From Oscheius dolichura (lineage: Eukaryota; Nematoda; Chromadorea; Rhabditida; Rhabditidae): a DNA stretch of 64,000 bases. Below, in pieces: positions 35,201 through 46,600 of the stretch. Under the pieces are notes generated by a model. The model saw only the letters and a list, made by a program, of their open reading frames with translations, did no database searches and was not told where the DNA came from. The stretch spans positions 4,774,001 through 4,838,000 of the forward strand of contig OW051492.1 in NCBI GenBank assembly GCA_932521035.1, written 5' to 3'. The first letter of the stretch is position 1; each line of letters opens with the position of its first letter. A program made the position numbers and the translations under genes.

Positions 35201-38200
35201 CTGCCGTAAGAGGACGTCGCGTGGCTAGTTTCGCGCCCCGCGCAATTGTTCTCTGTAATGGCTCCAGTTTCGCCTTCTTTTCCTTCCGCAAACACCCTCT
35301 TTGAACTGTCTCGGCTTTTGCCCCCTGTGGCTGCTTTGTTTTGACCCAAACATTGTCCCTAAAAAGTACCCGGCTGTCCTCCCGAGTCAACAGACCTATA
35401 GATCTACCTCAAATCCGCTGTCCGAACTCTAAACACAAACATAATCCCGCGTGTCCCCCGTAGTAATCTGCTCTTCTGACACATCCTCCCTTGTGTACCT
35501 GGGGAAAGATGTCCCTCTTGGTCATCAATTGATCTGATTGTTGACGCACCCGTTTCGTATCTGCATCACGTGTATTGCAACATGAATCGGCTTTTATCTC
35601 TTCCCTTATTACATCTCCCGGATCGGAACCCGTTCCTGTCCACCAGCCTCTTACTTTCCTAGCCTCAAACCGATTCTCGACCCTTCGAGATGGCTATCAG
35701 CTGCGGCCACCGCCCGTGTACAGATAACGCAACTCTTCTTCTTTTCAAGCCAAACAATGGCCAGACCTCTTTTATTTACTTCGTCTTTCTCCTCCTTTTC
35801 CCGATATTCCCTTCTAATCGGAGAGATTCCAGGAGAGACGAGATGGGTCGCAAGAAGGGGACTCTCCGACGTGCCGAGTGGCGTCGCCTCGACATCCAGG
35901 TGGGACTATCTCTTTCTCTTTTCCGGCTTACAGTAGGTGACGCAAATGCCATTCACCTTCTGTCTTTTAAACGGGCCCCAATTCAATTTTCTTCTTATAA
36001 AATTAGAAAAACCGACAACTAAATTGGCGGTGATAACGGTGACATTCGAATAGACAGGGGATGTTGAGAAATATTGCGTTATCGCGTATCCTCCTGGCCG
36101 AGGTGGGGGATCGACAGTCCTCGGCAATCTCTCCTCTGTCCCGGCTGATTCATAGTTCTCGCCGGGATCAACAGGTGTTGCTTTCTTCCCAGGGTCACGG
36201 CGTTGTGTCTGGTCCTCCCGGGACAACACATGCCCCGTGAGTCACCGAGGCCCTCGGATCATCCGAGTGTCGAGAGCCGGGTAATTACTTCCCGATGCTC
36301 TCTGCTCGCCGGACGAGGCATGTCCTTATCTGGAGCTTGTTGCGGAGAAAGCTCCCCCCGAAAAAGGTGGCTGTCACTCTCTTCTGACTCCACGTGATCG
36401 GACGGACGGACGGAAACTGTCCTTCCCCCGAGGCGAGGCGACGTCAGAGAACAATGTTTTTGGAGGAGGCGACCGTAGATCGAGGGTCGTTTTCCAATTC
36501 CTCCCTCTCTCGGCCAGCTTTTGTTTAAAATTCGGAGTCTTCCCTCGGCTGTGACGCAGTGAAACTCAGAGAGGTAGCAAATTGAAAATACTACGTAGAA
36601 AGACCAAATATGTTTGCTTTTTCTTTTGTGTTGGTTAGGTTGCCAGCGAAGGTCGTCAAATATTATCCGAAACCAACACCTCGTCACTGTTGTCTCCTGT
36701 CTCCTGTCTCCCCGGTCCTGTAGCCTGTGCTCCTCATCGATCTCCCACCCCGGCCCTCGGAAATTAAGAAACACCTGCAGATGAAATTAGTTTAGCCCCG
36801 GCTCCCATTACGTCTTTCCCTTAAAAAGGTCGAGGCCCCTCTTCTGTTTGTCTTGTCTTCAACTGTACCAGTTCCAGCCGGCCGGGTATATTGGCCCCCA
36901 CGGGTATCTGACATCATATTTGCTATTTTGCTGGCCTTTTCTCCCCCGGCAGCAATTAGGAGGAGAGGAAGTAGCTCTATTTTGAGGAGGACAGCGAGTG
37001 GGAGGCGAAAATAGTCACGGGGTTGTGAATAATGAGAAGGCACCTTTGCGCGGTTGTGGTCAGGAAATTAGAGAGTCTGACGAAAGACGGACTGACTGAT
37101 GAGGAGACGACCAGCTCCCCTCCCGTAACCCGCACAGTCATCTGCCCAATATTGTTTCACGTCAGAGGCTGACGGTCCTCTCCGACCACCAAAGCATCTT
37201 TACGTCGGCACGTGTGGCCGTCCCCGTCCCCCCGGCCGTCGTCTCCTGTTTGGGTAAATCCGTGTGGGCGTCAAATCCGACGGCGGAAACTGTGTTTGTG
37301 CAGGTTGGAGGGCCGCTTTTGGAAACAATTGGTGCTGACCCCGGACATCATTAAAAACGGCCCTCCATACGTCCTTCCCTTCCTTTTTTCGTTTCTGTGT
37401 AGTCTCCCGTCCCCACGCCTTCTTGCCATTGATCCCCTTCTGAACCATTCCCATTGATCGAGTAGGGGGGCTGTTCTCTTCTCTTCTCCCCCGCTCTATC
37501 CTGGCCCTTTTATCGTATTTCGTTTCTCTCCCCTCTGCCCGGTCCTCCCGGCCGTGTGAAGACTAAAGAATCTTCTGGAATCCTCTAATAGCATTAGCCG
37601 GTGTGCCTCGTGATTCGCGTGTTCATCGCCGATGCTCCATGGCCTTTGTCAAATTATCACGTGAAGGCAACTTTTTAGGAGGGGCCAATGGGCTCCCTCG
37701 CTGCTGTAATAGGCCCCCTTTTTGCCCCGGCAAATGTTGCACGGCAGAGAGACAAATCCAAAGAGACAGTCAGGCTCATAAACCATGTTTTCTGGGACTT
37801 TTCCTCAACTCCGCGTGATATGTCCTTAGAGATGCCCTCAAAGTCAACAGACACCCTCCCCGGAGATTGGGATCATTGTCGGCCCCTCGTCAATTATTCA
37901 GTTTTCAAGATTTATCTAGAAGTCCCTTTTCAATTACACGAATCAGCCTCACTTTGTGGCCTTCTCGTGATGAGCCCTACGAAATGTGGGAAACACTCGC
38001 TGTCCTCTCCAAAGAGAGGCAAAGGCCCGTGAAGCGGATGATGGCCGTGTTTTGAAAGAGAGGACCTTCTGGCTGAGGGTGGAGGTCACAGGGGCCCCCG
38101 GCTGTGGAAATCTTTCGCCAACCTCATTAGAAGGCCTCCCGTCATTTTCGTCATGCTTCAATTATGAGGTCAGAGAATTAGATGCCAAAGCACCCGCAAG

Positions 38201-39036
38201 ACCTTCGAGAAGTAGAGGCCGGGGAAGCAGAGGGGATCGGAGATGGGCCGAGCAGACTCTCAGTCTCTAATAATCGCGTATTGTTTTCGACGGTCTGTCT
38301 CTTGTTCTTTGGTGGCTGCCGGATTTTTTCGACTGTTTTGACCCTTGTTTTGTAACCGCGCGTGGGACTGTTTTTGGTCTGTTGACCCGCCCTGCCGGGC
38401 ACTTTCTCATCAGTTGCCCCCTCCTCTCTCTCTCTTTCCCTTTCCGTATAATTTGAACTGGCATTTGCCTAGCTTCTCCCGTGCGTTCCTTGTCTTATTT
38501 TGGCATTACTTCTGGGTGACGTCGTGCCGGCCCCGCCTCCTTGGGATTTAGCTCCGTGGAATGATATCACCCGCACAAGGGAGACTGACGTGTTGCGTGG
38601 GATGAATGCCCAAGGCAAAAGCTTTCGAGCCCTGCAACAAGCGAAATACCACTCATGGTGAGAGGACGGAGAGAAATCCCTCTATAGTAGCGAGCGCTGA
38701 ATGGGGAGAGGGGCCAGGGAGACAGCAGAATTCCCATCAAGGGCGGAGAGGGAAAAGAAAACCAAGGGCGGGGCCTGGAGCACCAAAAAAGGGAGGCAGA
38801 GCTCAGCTCATACCATTGATTGTAACTGCGTCAACCTCATCAGCCTCTCTCGACATGAGCAGCCGAAGATGGCCCAACGGGGTAGGTCACGGGCCCCGGT
38901 CACCCAGGGGGATGCCCCTTCCAGTCTCCACCCGAGCATTCCTCCCATTCCTCGCCACTTATTCTTATCCGAGGCTCAGTCCTCCGGAAATGCCAGCCAT
39001 CCCTGCTCATCCCCTTCCTAATCCCGTTCCTTTTCA
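32202..39036. other. Gene-poor region of about 7 kb upstream of TENT5
   Basis: GC- and pyrimidine-rich sequence with many overlapping open frames on both strands but no recognisable family, no consistent chain of short introns and no RNA gene that I can identify. One short segment stands out: ATG 35843 encodes MGRKKGTLRRAEWRRLDIQ directly before a GTGGGA donor, in phase with the exon that begins at 39037. It could be a distant 5' exon of TENT5. The remainder is likely promoter, enhancer or long-intron DNA. Confidence 0.4.
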
Positions 39037-41137
39037 GCTTACACCGGCTCCTCGCGCCCAGTGTCTCAGAATGCCGAAAGTCTTGGAATCCTCGGAATCC
39101 TTCAATCCTCCCGTACCCACCAGCGTCGCAGAACTCACCCCCAAACAGGTCAGTTGCTGTTTACTAACAGATCAGGCACCCGCCTATGCTAATGTGAGCC
39201 GATTCCCGGGATGGGGGCCTGTTTGTTGTCCTGATAGTACCCAATTGCCATGTGGGGAGGCCCCTGTTTATGGTGACCTTCTCACGCTAGAGGGCCCTTT
39301 ATTAGTTCTATAAAGGGGGAAGACGTTGCCTGGCTGTTTGCGTGCCTCTTCGTTTGGCCAAGATGCTCGTTAGGGGATGACGTCAGGCAACGGATGCCAA
39401 TTAGCCCCACGTCATTTCCGAAACGGTCTGAGGACTGCTCTGACTTCCGCCTCCTCCATTTCCACCCTGTTAGACACTTTTGGGGGACAAGATAATTGGG
39501 CAGACTGATGTCATGCGCCCTAAGTGTTGTGCTTCCAGCCGACTGGCTCCGCTAGTGGTCAACACGCCCGGAGGGCCTAATAACAAGAAACTCATAACAG
39601 GGGATTGTTGCAGGTAGACCGACTGCGGGGCGTGCTCACGGAACAGGTGCAGATCCACGGGAAGGGCAACTTCCCCACCATCAACACCACCCTCCACACC
39701 GTCATCACCTGTCTTCGAAGGAACCTTCGGTTCGTCTGGCTCTATTCCCAGTATAAACAGCCCACTTTCAGAGAAGCCAAGTCCGCCCCGAGGTGTGTCA
39801 AGATCAACGGAGGAGCGGCCTCCTTCGCCGTCAGCCCGGACGTTGAATTCTCCGACCTCGACCTCATCTTCCCCATGAATGGCGATGACGCCGAGAGCTT
39901 CGAGAAAGTTCGCGGCGCTGTTTTCGCGACCCTCTCCGAGCTGATTCCTGGAAATGCCAACAAGGCTAGGATCAATGCCGAGGTTCTCAAGGATGTCTAC
40001 GTCAGGAAGATGGTCAAGGTGGGTCGGAAGAGGAGGACGGCGTATAAAGGACGCATTACAGGTGTCCGGGGAAGACGACCGGTGGTCCCTGTTCTCGCTG
40101 AACAACGACTTCGGCAAGTGCATCGAGTTGAAGTTCGTGGACAAGATGAGGAGACAGTTCGAGTTCTCCGTCGACTCCTTCCAAATCACCCTCGATCCCC
40201 TGATCGACAACCTCCACGCCCCTCACCCCGTCGTCAAGATCGAGAGCATGTTCGGGGACATCAGAACGGTTCGTTGTCTCTTCTTTTCCTTTTATACCAC
40301 GTAAATATTTCAGGCTATCGAACATTTGAAGGATAAGATGATCGACACCCGCAAGCCGGAAGAGATCCGTGGCGGCGGCCTCCTCAAGTACTGCCACCTC
40401 TACGTCCGCGGATACAAGCCGGCCCGGCCGGAGGAATGCAGCCGTCTCGAGAAGTACATGTGCTCCCGGTTCTTCATCGACTTCCCCGACATCTCCAGCC
40501 AGGAGCAGAAGTTGAGGAGTTATTTGGACAACCACTTCAGTGAGAAAGATTGGGTGAGTTTGATCAGCTTTTGTTTTGGATCGGGGGCAACGTCATCCAG
40601 CCAAATAGAGTTACTTATCAGGGGAAGGATACTTCCTGTTTACTAAAAAGGGCAACCGGTCGGATTGCGTAGGCTGCGAGCCAATTACTCGCGATGAATG
40701 CCTGAATTATTAGTGGCCGGGGGTAGAGGAGGAATCTCTCCCTCCCAATTAGGAGAAGGCCCACTAATGTGCCCCGGCTTTCAGATGTCCTCCAGCGGAG
40801 ACGAGACCGACTCCGAGGCGTCCACCTCGATGACGCCGCCCTCCCTCCACGTCGGCCAGTCCAAGTACGACTTTCTCGTGCTGCTGCACGGCGTCATACG
40901 GGAGAGCACCGTCTGCCTGATGACCCACGACAGGCGGCAGACGCTGGCCATGGTCGACCGGCTGGCCTTCGAGATCGGCAACCTCTCCTCCGACAGGGTA
41001 AGCGACGACCTTCGCTCCCCGCTAAGCAAAGCTTTGTTCAGGTGCCTAACATGTCGCAGTCCGTCTCTGGACACATCCCGAAGACCACGCTGCTCTACCT
41101 CCCCCGCGACACCAACCAGTGGATCCCGGTGGTGTAG
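39037..41137 (+). CDS. TENT5/FAM46-family non-canonical poly(A) polymerase
   Basis: Cytoplasmic nucleotidyltransferase that extends poly(A) tails of selected mRNAs in this family. Exons: 39037-39150 (first ATG inside it at 39071, [16 protein letters not shown]), 39614-40018, 40062-40268, 40314-40553, 40785-40997 and 41042-41137. The core is diagnostic: [20 protein letters not shown], then [13 protein letters not shown], with the catalytic acidic pair in EFSDLDLIF (near 39855). ESMFGDI and [20 protein letters not shown] follow, ending [17 protein letters not shown] at TAG 41135. The length of about 410 aa is normal. Unlike its neighbours, it has long introns of 463 and 231 nt as well as short ones of 43 and 45 nt. 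TTTTCAG at 39030-39036 could be a trans- or cis-splice acceptor, so the true N-terminus is open. Confidence 0.93.
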
Positions 41138-41886
41138 CCCCGTCGTCCGCCTCCTCGTACCCCTAGTGCCGTCTAGCTCCTCTAGTGTGCTCCCCCCTAC
41201 GTGTACATACAGCCCTCCCCTGGAGGGTATAGTCCGGTTAGCTGACACGTCGGGTGCCCCCTCTTTTTGGTGCCCGTCTCCCCCCTTACAGGTCCCTCCC
41301 TAAACCCTCTCTCTCCTTTTCCTCTGTATATCTGTCCATATTCGGTTTAACTTAATCGTCGGTTGGGTCCAGTGACGAGTAGTTTGAATTCCCGCGGGTT
41401 CTCTGGAGAAGCCGCCCTCTCAAACCGGCCCGAACTGTGTAAAAATGTGTATCTAACGACTTGTAACAGACATATGCCCCGTACACATCCGTCCATATAC
41501 ACACGCTGTCGCCTGCTTCTCCCCTTTGTTTTTTGTTGACTGGAAACATGCGAAAATTATAATAAAAAGGTGCATAATCTCGATGTTTGTGGTCGCTCCC
41601 TGGGGCAGGCTCCTTTGACTGGCTGATGATGCCCATTCACAGCCATCATATGGCCCTTCGTCACGTCACGTGCGGGATAAGCTCAGAACTCGGTGGAGAC
41701 GTCAGCTCGCACACAATGGCAGGGCAGAAAAAGAGGTAAACCAATGAGCAACGCAGCAGAAAACGAATCTGGACGTTAAAAATAATAGTATTCAATTTGG
41801 GAGAGAGTTAATCCGGCCGTGGGAGAGTCCTGTCGAGACGGGCCGGCCCCGGCCGGGGTCAGTTATCTACCCGGCCCGGCCCGGGA
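41138..41886. promoter_or_regulatory. Intergenic region with GC-rich palindromic block
   Basis: Holds the TENT5 3' UTR and the promoter of the next gene. Between about 41838 and 41884, repeated GGCC/CCGG runs (GGGCCGGCCCCGGCCGGGG, then CCCGGCCCGGCCCGGG) can fold back on each other and end a few bases before the ATG at 41887. A canonical AATAAA for TENT5 is not obvious immediately after the stop; AATAAA at about 41560 is a distant candidate. Confidence 0.4.
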
Positions 41887-42909
41887 ATGGACGACATCCT
41901 CTGGTGGATGTACATAAGTTCGGACATTGTAGGCAGTCTAGAATAATGAGAATAATACCTCTAGGTCTTCCTCCTGACGGTGGCCTTCAGCTTCTGGGTG
42001 GCCTACGACATCACTGAGACGGGCAAGGCCATCGACGACGTCGAGACGCAGATCATGTGTCTGCTCGACGAGGTTCGACCCTCTCCCGGCCAAAAACATT
42101 ACCTACAGGCCCTACAAATACTGATCCCGACCCCGGTGCTCAACTACATCTCCCAGTACGACGTGGCCAACTTCGAGATGACGGAGACCGGCGTGGAGAA
42201 GAAGATTGTCGAGGCCGTCAGCTACGCGGAGGACGTCTCCCGGCCGATCTCGGAGAAGTCACAGATGTACGAGGACTTTGGAGGTTGCTGATCTCTCACT
42301 TAATTCAAATCGACCCAGATTCTGACCATAAGAGACCAAAACCGAAGAGATCGACGACGATGTCAAAGTCGAGAGTATTGGTGGTGACCCCGGAGGCAGA
42401 CTTCGGCCAGGGCGAGTTCCGGTCGAACAAGGTGGTTGTGCTGGCGAGGTCGAAATCGTCGGAGCCGAGCAAGGGCAAGGGAAGCCCGTCGAAGGTGGCC
42501 GTCAAGGGGCCGAAGCTGTCGGCCGAGATGCCGAAGACGCCGAAGACACCGAAGACGCCTCAAACGGACAAGAAAGCCAAGTCGGTCGAGCCGGAGGGAA
42601 AGACGTCAAAAACGAAGGCGAACGCTTCTACGGAGGTGCCACGGTCGGTTAAAACGGCAAAGACGAAAGAAAAAGTGGAAGTTAGCAAAGAGAAGGCCAG
42701 GAGCAGCAAACAGAAAGAAAAAAGCGGAAAGACGCCCTCCACCGGGTCGAGTTCTAAAAGAAGCATAAAAACCACTTCGACAAAAGAAAGCGACAGCAAA
42801 AAAGTTGCAAAGGTTTATTTAGCGAATTGGTGGAAAATAACAATTTTAGACAAAGCCGGTCAGAGCACCAGAGGAAGAGGGCAAGTCCAAGGAGACTCAA
42901 CTACCATAA
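41887..42909 (+). CDS. Unrecognised membrane-anchored protein with Lys/Ser/Thr/Pro-rich tail
   Basis: Spliced from ATG 41887 through four introns of about 34-37 nt to TAA 42907, about 290 aa. The first exons encode a short lumenal or cytosolic start and one hydrophobic segment (FLLTVAFSFWVAYDI), then an acidic region (ETGKAIDDVETQIM, then VLNYISQYDVANFEM). From about 42300 the protein becomes very basic and low-complexity (KRPKPKRSTTMSKSR, KTPKTPKTPQTDKKAK, SSKQKEKSGKTPS). It ends EEEGKSKETQLP. No known domain is recognised. The acidic region plus Lys-rich tail suggests a single-pass membrane protein with a disordered cytosolic tail, possibly binding nucleic acid or microtubules, but this is inference. 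Composition shifts from GC-rich to AT-rich toward its 3' end. Confidence 0.7.
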
Positions 42910-43317
42910 TATCGCTTGTCCTAATTTCCGAATAAATTCTGTAGAAACTTTCATTGTTGTAATGTTTTTTTTTCATTACTTTTTCATTATACTTTTATCT
43001 TTGTTATTCTGATCGGATGCACAGCTCGCTGCGGAAGAAGAAAGGTCGGCGCGACAGTGAGCGTGCCGGGACCATCGCAATTTTTGCTCTTCGGCCAATA
43101 CAACTTTGTCGCACTCAGCATGAAAAAACCACATATTTTTACTTTTTTCTGTAAACTGCATTGGATCAAGCATGTTCGAAAGATTCGGAAGTAATTTTTA
43201 CGGGTAGTGAAAATGTGCTATTGGAAAGTAATTGCGGTTTTTTAGGTTTTCTATATCAAAAGCGTTACAGATTTTGGTGCCAAAATTACTTCCGGTTCAG
43301 CTTTTTTTACTGCATCT
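42910..43317. other. AT-rich intergenic DNA before the retroelement
   Basis: No gene is visible. It marks a sharp fall in GC content after the lysine-rich gene, and it forms the left flank of the RTE-like insertion. Confidence 0.5.
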
Positions 43318-43327
43318 TTTAACCCTA
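43318..43327 (+). repeat. Putative target-site duplication, left copy
   Basis: TTTAACCCTA here is repeated exactly at 45264-45273, flanking the reverse-transcriptase ORF. Confidence 0.55.
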
Positions 43328-45252
43328 TGCTTCGCGCTGCGCTTTGTGGGTTCTGCTCTTCTTTCTGTCAATTTTATCTTTCTTTTTATTTGATTCAGTT
43401 AATTCTTTTCTTTAATTCAATCTTCCGGAAGCGACACGAACTCCGCCACCGTCGAGTCACCAGAGCCACCATCATCGAACTCTCCGTGGTAAACAAGGCT
43501 CTCCGCGTATCGCTGAAAGAAGATTTGGCGAGGAAACATTTGACCCGGGTTAGAGATGCAGTAGCAGCAGGAAGAAGCATCAGGAAGGCGCTTGCCTCCA
43601 ATCAACTGGCAACACCGCGTCTTTCACAGCTTCTGGATCCGAGAGGAGTCGTCACCAAGACACCTGATGACGTCCGGAAGGTAGTCGCCGACTTCTACAA
43701 CGAGCTCTACCGATGCCAACAACCCCGAATTCTGCCTGCAATGGACAAGGAAGAAGAAGTGCCAAGGATACTGCCTGTCGAGGTTGAGAAGGCCATTATG
43801 AAGCTGAAATATGGCAAAAGTCCTGGACCAGATTGCATTTCTTCTGACATGATGAAAACCATCAAGGACGTCCTTCCATCCCAATTAGCTAGTCTTTTCA
43901 ACAAGATACTTGAAGAAGAAGACGTGCCCGATCGACTTGCCGACTCCACCATCTCTCTCCTCTTCAAGAAGGGCAATCCTCTAGACGTCAAGAACTACCG
44001 GCCTATATCTCTCCTGTCAGTCGTCTACAAGTTGTTCACCTCCATCCTTGGGGATCGAATGCTCAGGACGCTGGAGGAGAGCCAACCGTCAGACCAAGCC
44101 GGATTCCGAAAAGGCTATTCCACCTTGGACCACATTCTTGTCATCAAGGAACTGATCCAACGTGCCGAAGAATACAACGAGCCGCTCTACATGGTCTTCA
44201 TCGACTTCGAGAAGGCCTTCGATACCGTGGAACATGCCACCGTCTGGAGTTCCCTCTACGAGCAAGGAGTGCCTGCCAAGTTGATAAGAGTGCTCGACGC
44301 CGCCTACCGACGATCACGAGTCAAAGTCATGGCTTGTGGAGGAGATATCAACATCGACGTCCAACGAGGTGTTCGCCAGGGAGATACCATCTCCCCTGCC
44401 CTCTTCTCGGCTGTCTTGGAGACCGTCTTCCGAAGACTCTTGTGGGAAGAGAAGGGCATCAACGTCAACGGCTCCAGGCTGTCCAATCTCCGCTATGCCG
44501 ACGACATCGTCCTAATGTCCCGATCTGCCCAGGAACTCCAGGAGATGCTGCAATCCCTGTCCGCCGAATGTGGTACCGTAGGCCTGAAAGTGAACCAGAG
44601 GAAGACCTTCGCCCTCACAAACCGAAGGGAATCGCCTCTTCAAGTCGACGGTCACCAGATAGTCTATACGAAGAACTTCATCTACCTCGGAACCAGGATC
44701 TCCTTCGACAGGAACGAGTCACTAGAGCTGACAAGACGAGTGCAAGCTGGATGGCACGCCTTCAACCGCTATCACCAGCTGATGACGAACAAGAGGATCC
44801 CAGTGCAGCTGAAGATACGCGTCTACATTTCCTGCGTCGAGCCAGCCCTCCTCTACGGCTGTGAAACATGGACTCTGCGACAGAGGGACGTCTCCAAGCT
44901 GGCCATCGCACAACGACGGATGATGAGGAAGATGCTGAAAGTCAGCCTTTTGGAACACCGGACTAACGAATGGCTCTACCAGAAGTGCCCTCTTCCGGAC
45001 ATCAGACGACGCTGTGCAGAACGGAAATGGCAATGGGCGAGAAGACTGGCCGAAGGAGACATCGACCGATGGACGAAAAGGATCGTGGAATGGAGACCAT
45101 GGGAAAGCGGAAGGACACGAGGACGCCCAAAAGCGAAATGGGCAGACAGTTTCGTCGAGTTTGCGAGCCCTAACTGGATAAGACACGCTACAGACCGCGA
45201 CCAGTGGAGAAGAAGCACGCTGCGACATGTACACACATTGATATCGCAATAA
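43327..45252 (+). CDS. Reverse transcriptase of an RTE-like non-LTR retrotransposon
   Basis: 641-codon uninterrupted frame. The first 35 or so residues are hydrophobic and AT-rich and are probably not native. From about 43430 the sequence is a non-LTR RT in standard order: KLKYGKSPGPDCISSDMMK, FKKGNPLDVKNYRPISLLS, QAGFRKGYSTLDHI, IDFEKAFDTVEH, GVRQGDTISPALF and the catalytic LRYADDIVLM near 44490. The C-terminal segment has PALLYGCETWTLRQRD and RTRGRPKAKWADSF, typical of RTE elements. The absence of stops or frameshifts suggests a recent insertion. No endonuclease domain, zinc finger or RNase H is visible. Direct repeats flank it at both ends. Confidence 0.93.
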   Translation: MLRAALCGFCSSFCQFYLSFYLIQLILFFNSIFRKRHELRHRRVTRATIIELSVVNKALRVSLKEDLARKHLTRVRDAVAAGRSIRKALASNQLATPRLSQLLDPRGVVTKTPDDVRKVVADFYNELYRCQQPRILPAMDKEEEVPRILPVEVEKAIMKLKYGKSPGPDCISSDMMKTIKDVLPSQLASLFNKILEEEDVPDRLADSTISLLFKKGNPLDVKNYRPISLLSVVYKLFTSILGDRMLRTLEESQPSDQAGFRKGYSTLDHILVIKELIQRAEEYNEPLYMVFIDFEKAFDTVEHATVWSSLYEQGVPAKLIRVLDAAYRRSRVKVMACGGDINIDVQRGVRQGDTISPALFSAVLETVFRRLLWEEKGINVNGSRLSNLRYADDIVLMSRSAQELQEMLQSLSAECGTVGLKVNQRKTFALTNRRESPLQVDGHQIVYTKNFIYLGTRISFDRNESLELTRRVQAGWHAFNRYHQLMTNKRIPVQLKIRVYISCVEPALLYGCETWTLRQRDVSKLAIAQRRMMRKMLKVSLLEHRTNEWLYQKCPLPDIRRRCAERKWQWARRLAEGDIDRWTKRIVEWRPWESGRTRGRPKAKWADSFVEFASPNWIRHATDRDQWRRSTLRHVHTLISQ

Positions 45253-45263
45253 AAGTTAAAAAG
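43328..45263 (+). mobile_element. RTE-like non-LTR retrotransposon, 5'-truncated
   Basis: A GC-rich reverse-transcriptase ORF lies inside AT-rich DNA, bounded by perfect 10-bp direct repeats. The 3' UTR is only about 11 nt after the stop, typical of RTE-clade elements. No apurinic/apyrimidinic endonuclease domain precedes the RT, so the element is most likely 5'-truncated. There are no LTRs and no long poly(A) tail. Confidence 0.75.
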
Positions 45264-45273
45264 TTTAACCCTA
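45264..45273 (+). repeat. Putative target-site duplication, right copy
   Basis: Exact copy of TTTAACCCTA from 43318-43327, starting 11 nt after the RT stop codon. Confidence 0.55.
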
Positions 45274-46600
45274 AGCATAGCAAAAACGAATGTGCGGATC
45301 ACAAGTACCACGTGCGACAAGTTGGATACCGTAATCCCCCAATACTAACAACGCGTTTTGTCCGCTGTTTACGCCCGTTTTCATTCAACGTCGATTTTTT
45401 TGAAAAATCAGCCAAAATCTTTGAAAATTTCTTTCTCAAAACTGTGACATCCGATCTTTTCCGTTTTTACTGCAATGAATTAGTCTCGTTATGGGGAGCA
45501 TTTTAAGTTATCAATGGAAGAATATCGTGAGAAAAAAAATTAATTTTTGGTTATTTTCAGTACAAAATTCACTGATTTTCCATTACGCTTCAAATCTGCG
45601 TTATTTTATGTTTTTCTCTTTTGTTTTATAGTAACTCGGGGTCGATACGACCGAATAAAACATCGAAAACACGTGAAAATATGTAGAAACGTATATATGA
45701 AAAACTGGCATGTGGTCGCTGCGGGACCATTTTAGCCATTTTAGACCTTTGAGATGCCGACCTCGGCGAGCTGTGGATGTTCTAATTCTAGTCAATTATA
45801 CCTTACTGTAGAGGTTCGTTTTATCCTACGTGCAGGTCATCAGTACGGCCGTCAGTTGTTTACGCGCATTTTTTATCCAACACCAAATTCGACAAAGTTC
45901 GACACATTTTTTCTCTCCTGTTCTTCTCACCTGTGATCATTTGCCTTCTTCTGTCATGACATTTCTGTCGTTCTCTTCTAAAGTATAGCACTTGTATAAA
46001 ATAGTAGTTTTGGATTAGTATACAGCTTTGGTCAACTGGTATTTTTCTGAATGCCGTATTTTATCCATGTTGTGAATTTGTAGTTCGCGTTTTCGTGTTG
46101 TCTTTTCATGAGCGAGCATGCACAAATTAAGAGCACTATAAACTCGAAATATACCATAAGAGTAAGGCTGTCAAGCTTACTATACATGTCGAGAAATATT
46201 TCGATGTCGAATATGCTCACATTTCCCCAAATGCTCGTTAGAGAATATCACAACTTGTCTGCTAGATGTATGCTTACCTCAGGTTACGGGAAAATCACAA
46301 GTCACCTCAAGTTCGCTAGTGCCACAATTTTTTGGAAAGCGAGAAGATTAATGATTAGACGTTCTATAAGAAGAGGCTTCCTCGATTATTGTTGCAAGCT
46401 TCTTTCATATTTGCCAAAGTTTGGCTGCCAAAATCAAACTTGCCTTTGTTGTTTCAGTTTGAAAATCTGTCGCAAACGCGCTAGGTCCTAACAGCGCGAA
46501 AATAAAATATTGAAATTATTTTCTGAATTGTTTTTCTTAGAAATATGTTTCCTGATTTTCGTTGGAATATGCTTTCTATTTATATATTTTTGTTTTTAGA
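45274..46600. other. AT-rich intergenic region upstream of KNTC1
   Basis: No convincing gene. Two weakly similar segments built around TGTTTACGC occur near 45366 and 45858, possibly decayed repeats. TTTTTGTTTTTAG at 46587-46599 is a strong acceptor-like site one base before the KNTC1 ATG. Confidence 0.45.

Noticed and set aside
33000..38600. Numerous 60-140-codon frames in the gene-poor region
   Set aside because: Overlapping frames on both strands, no domains, no chain of short introns; expected in GC-rich, stop-poor DNA.
38606..39313. 235-codon plus-strand frame over the TENT5 first exon
   Set aside because: Only the part from about 39037 to 39150 joins the conserved TENT5 exon; the upstream part is low-complexity and the downstream part is intron.
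42436..42768. Arg-rich plus-strand frame resembling a protamine
   Set aside because: Out-of-frame reading of the Lys-rich tail exon; the main frame is supported by splicing on both sides.
44334..44864. Secondary frames inside the retrotransposon
   Set aside because: Shadows of the intact 641-codon reverse-transcriptase ORF.
43317..45275. TTTAACCCTA as telomere-like repeat
   Set aside because: Only two single copies exist, exactly flanking the retroelement, which fits a target-site duplication better.
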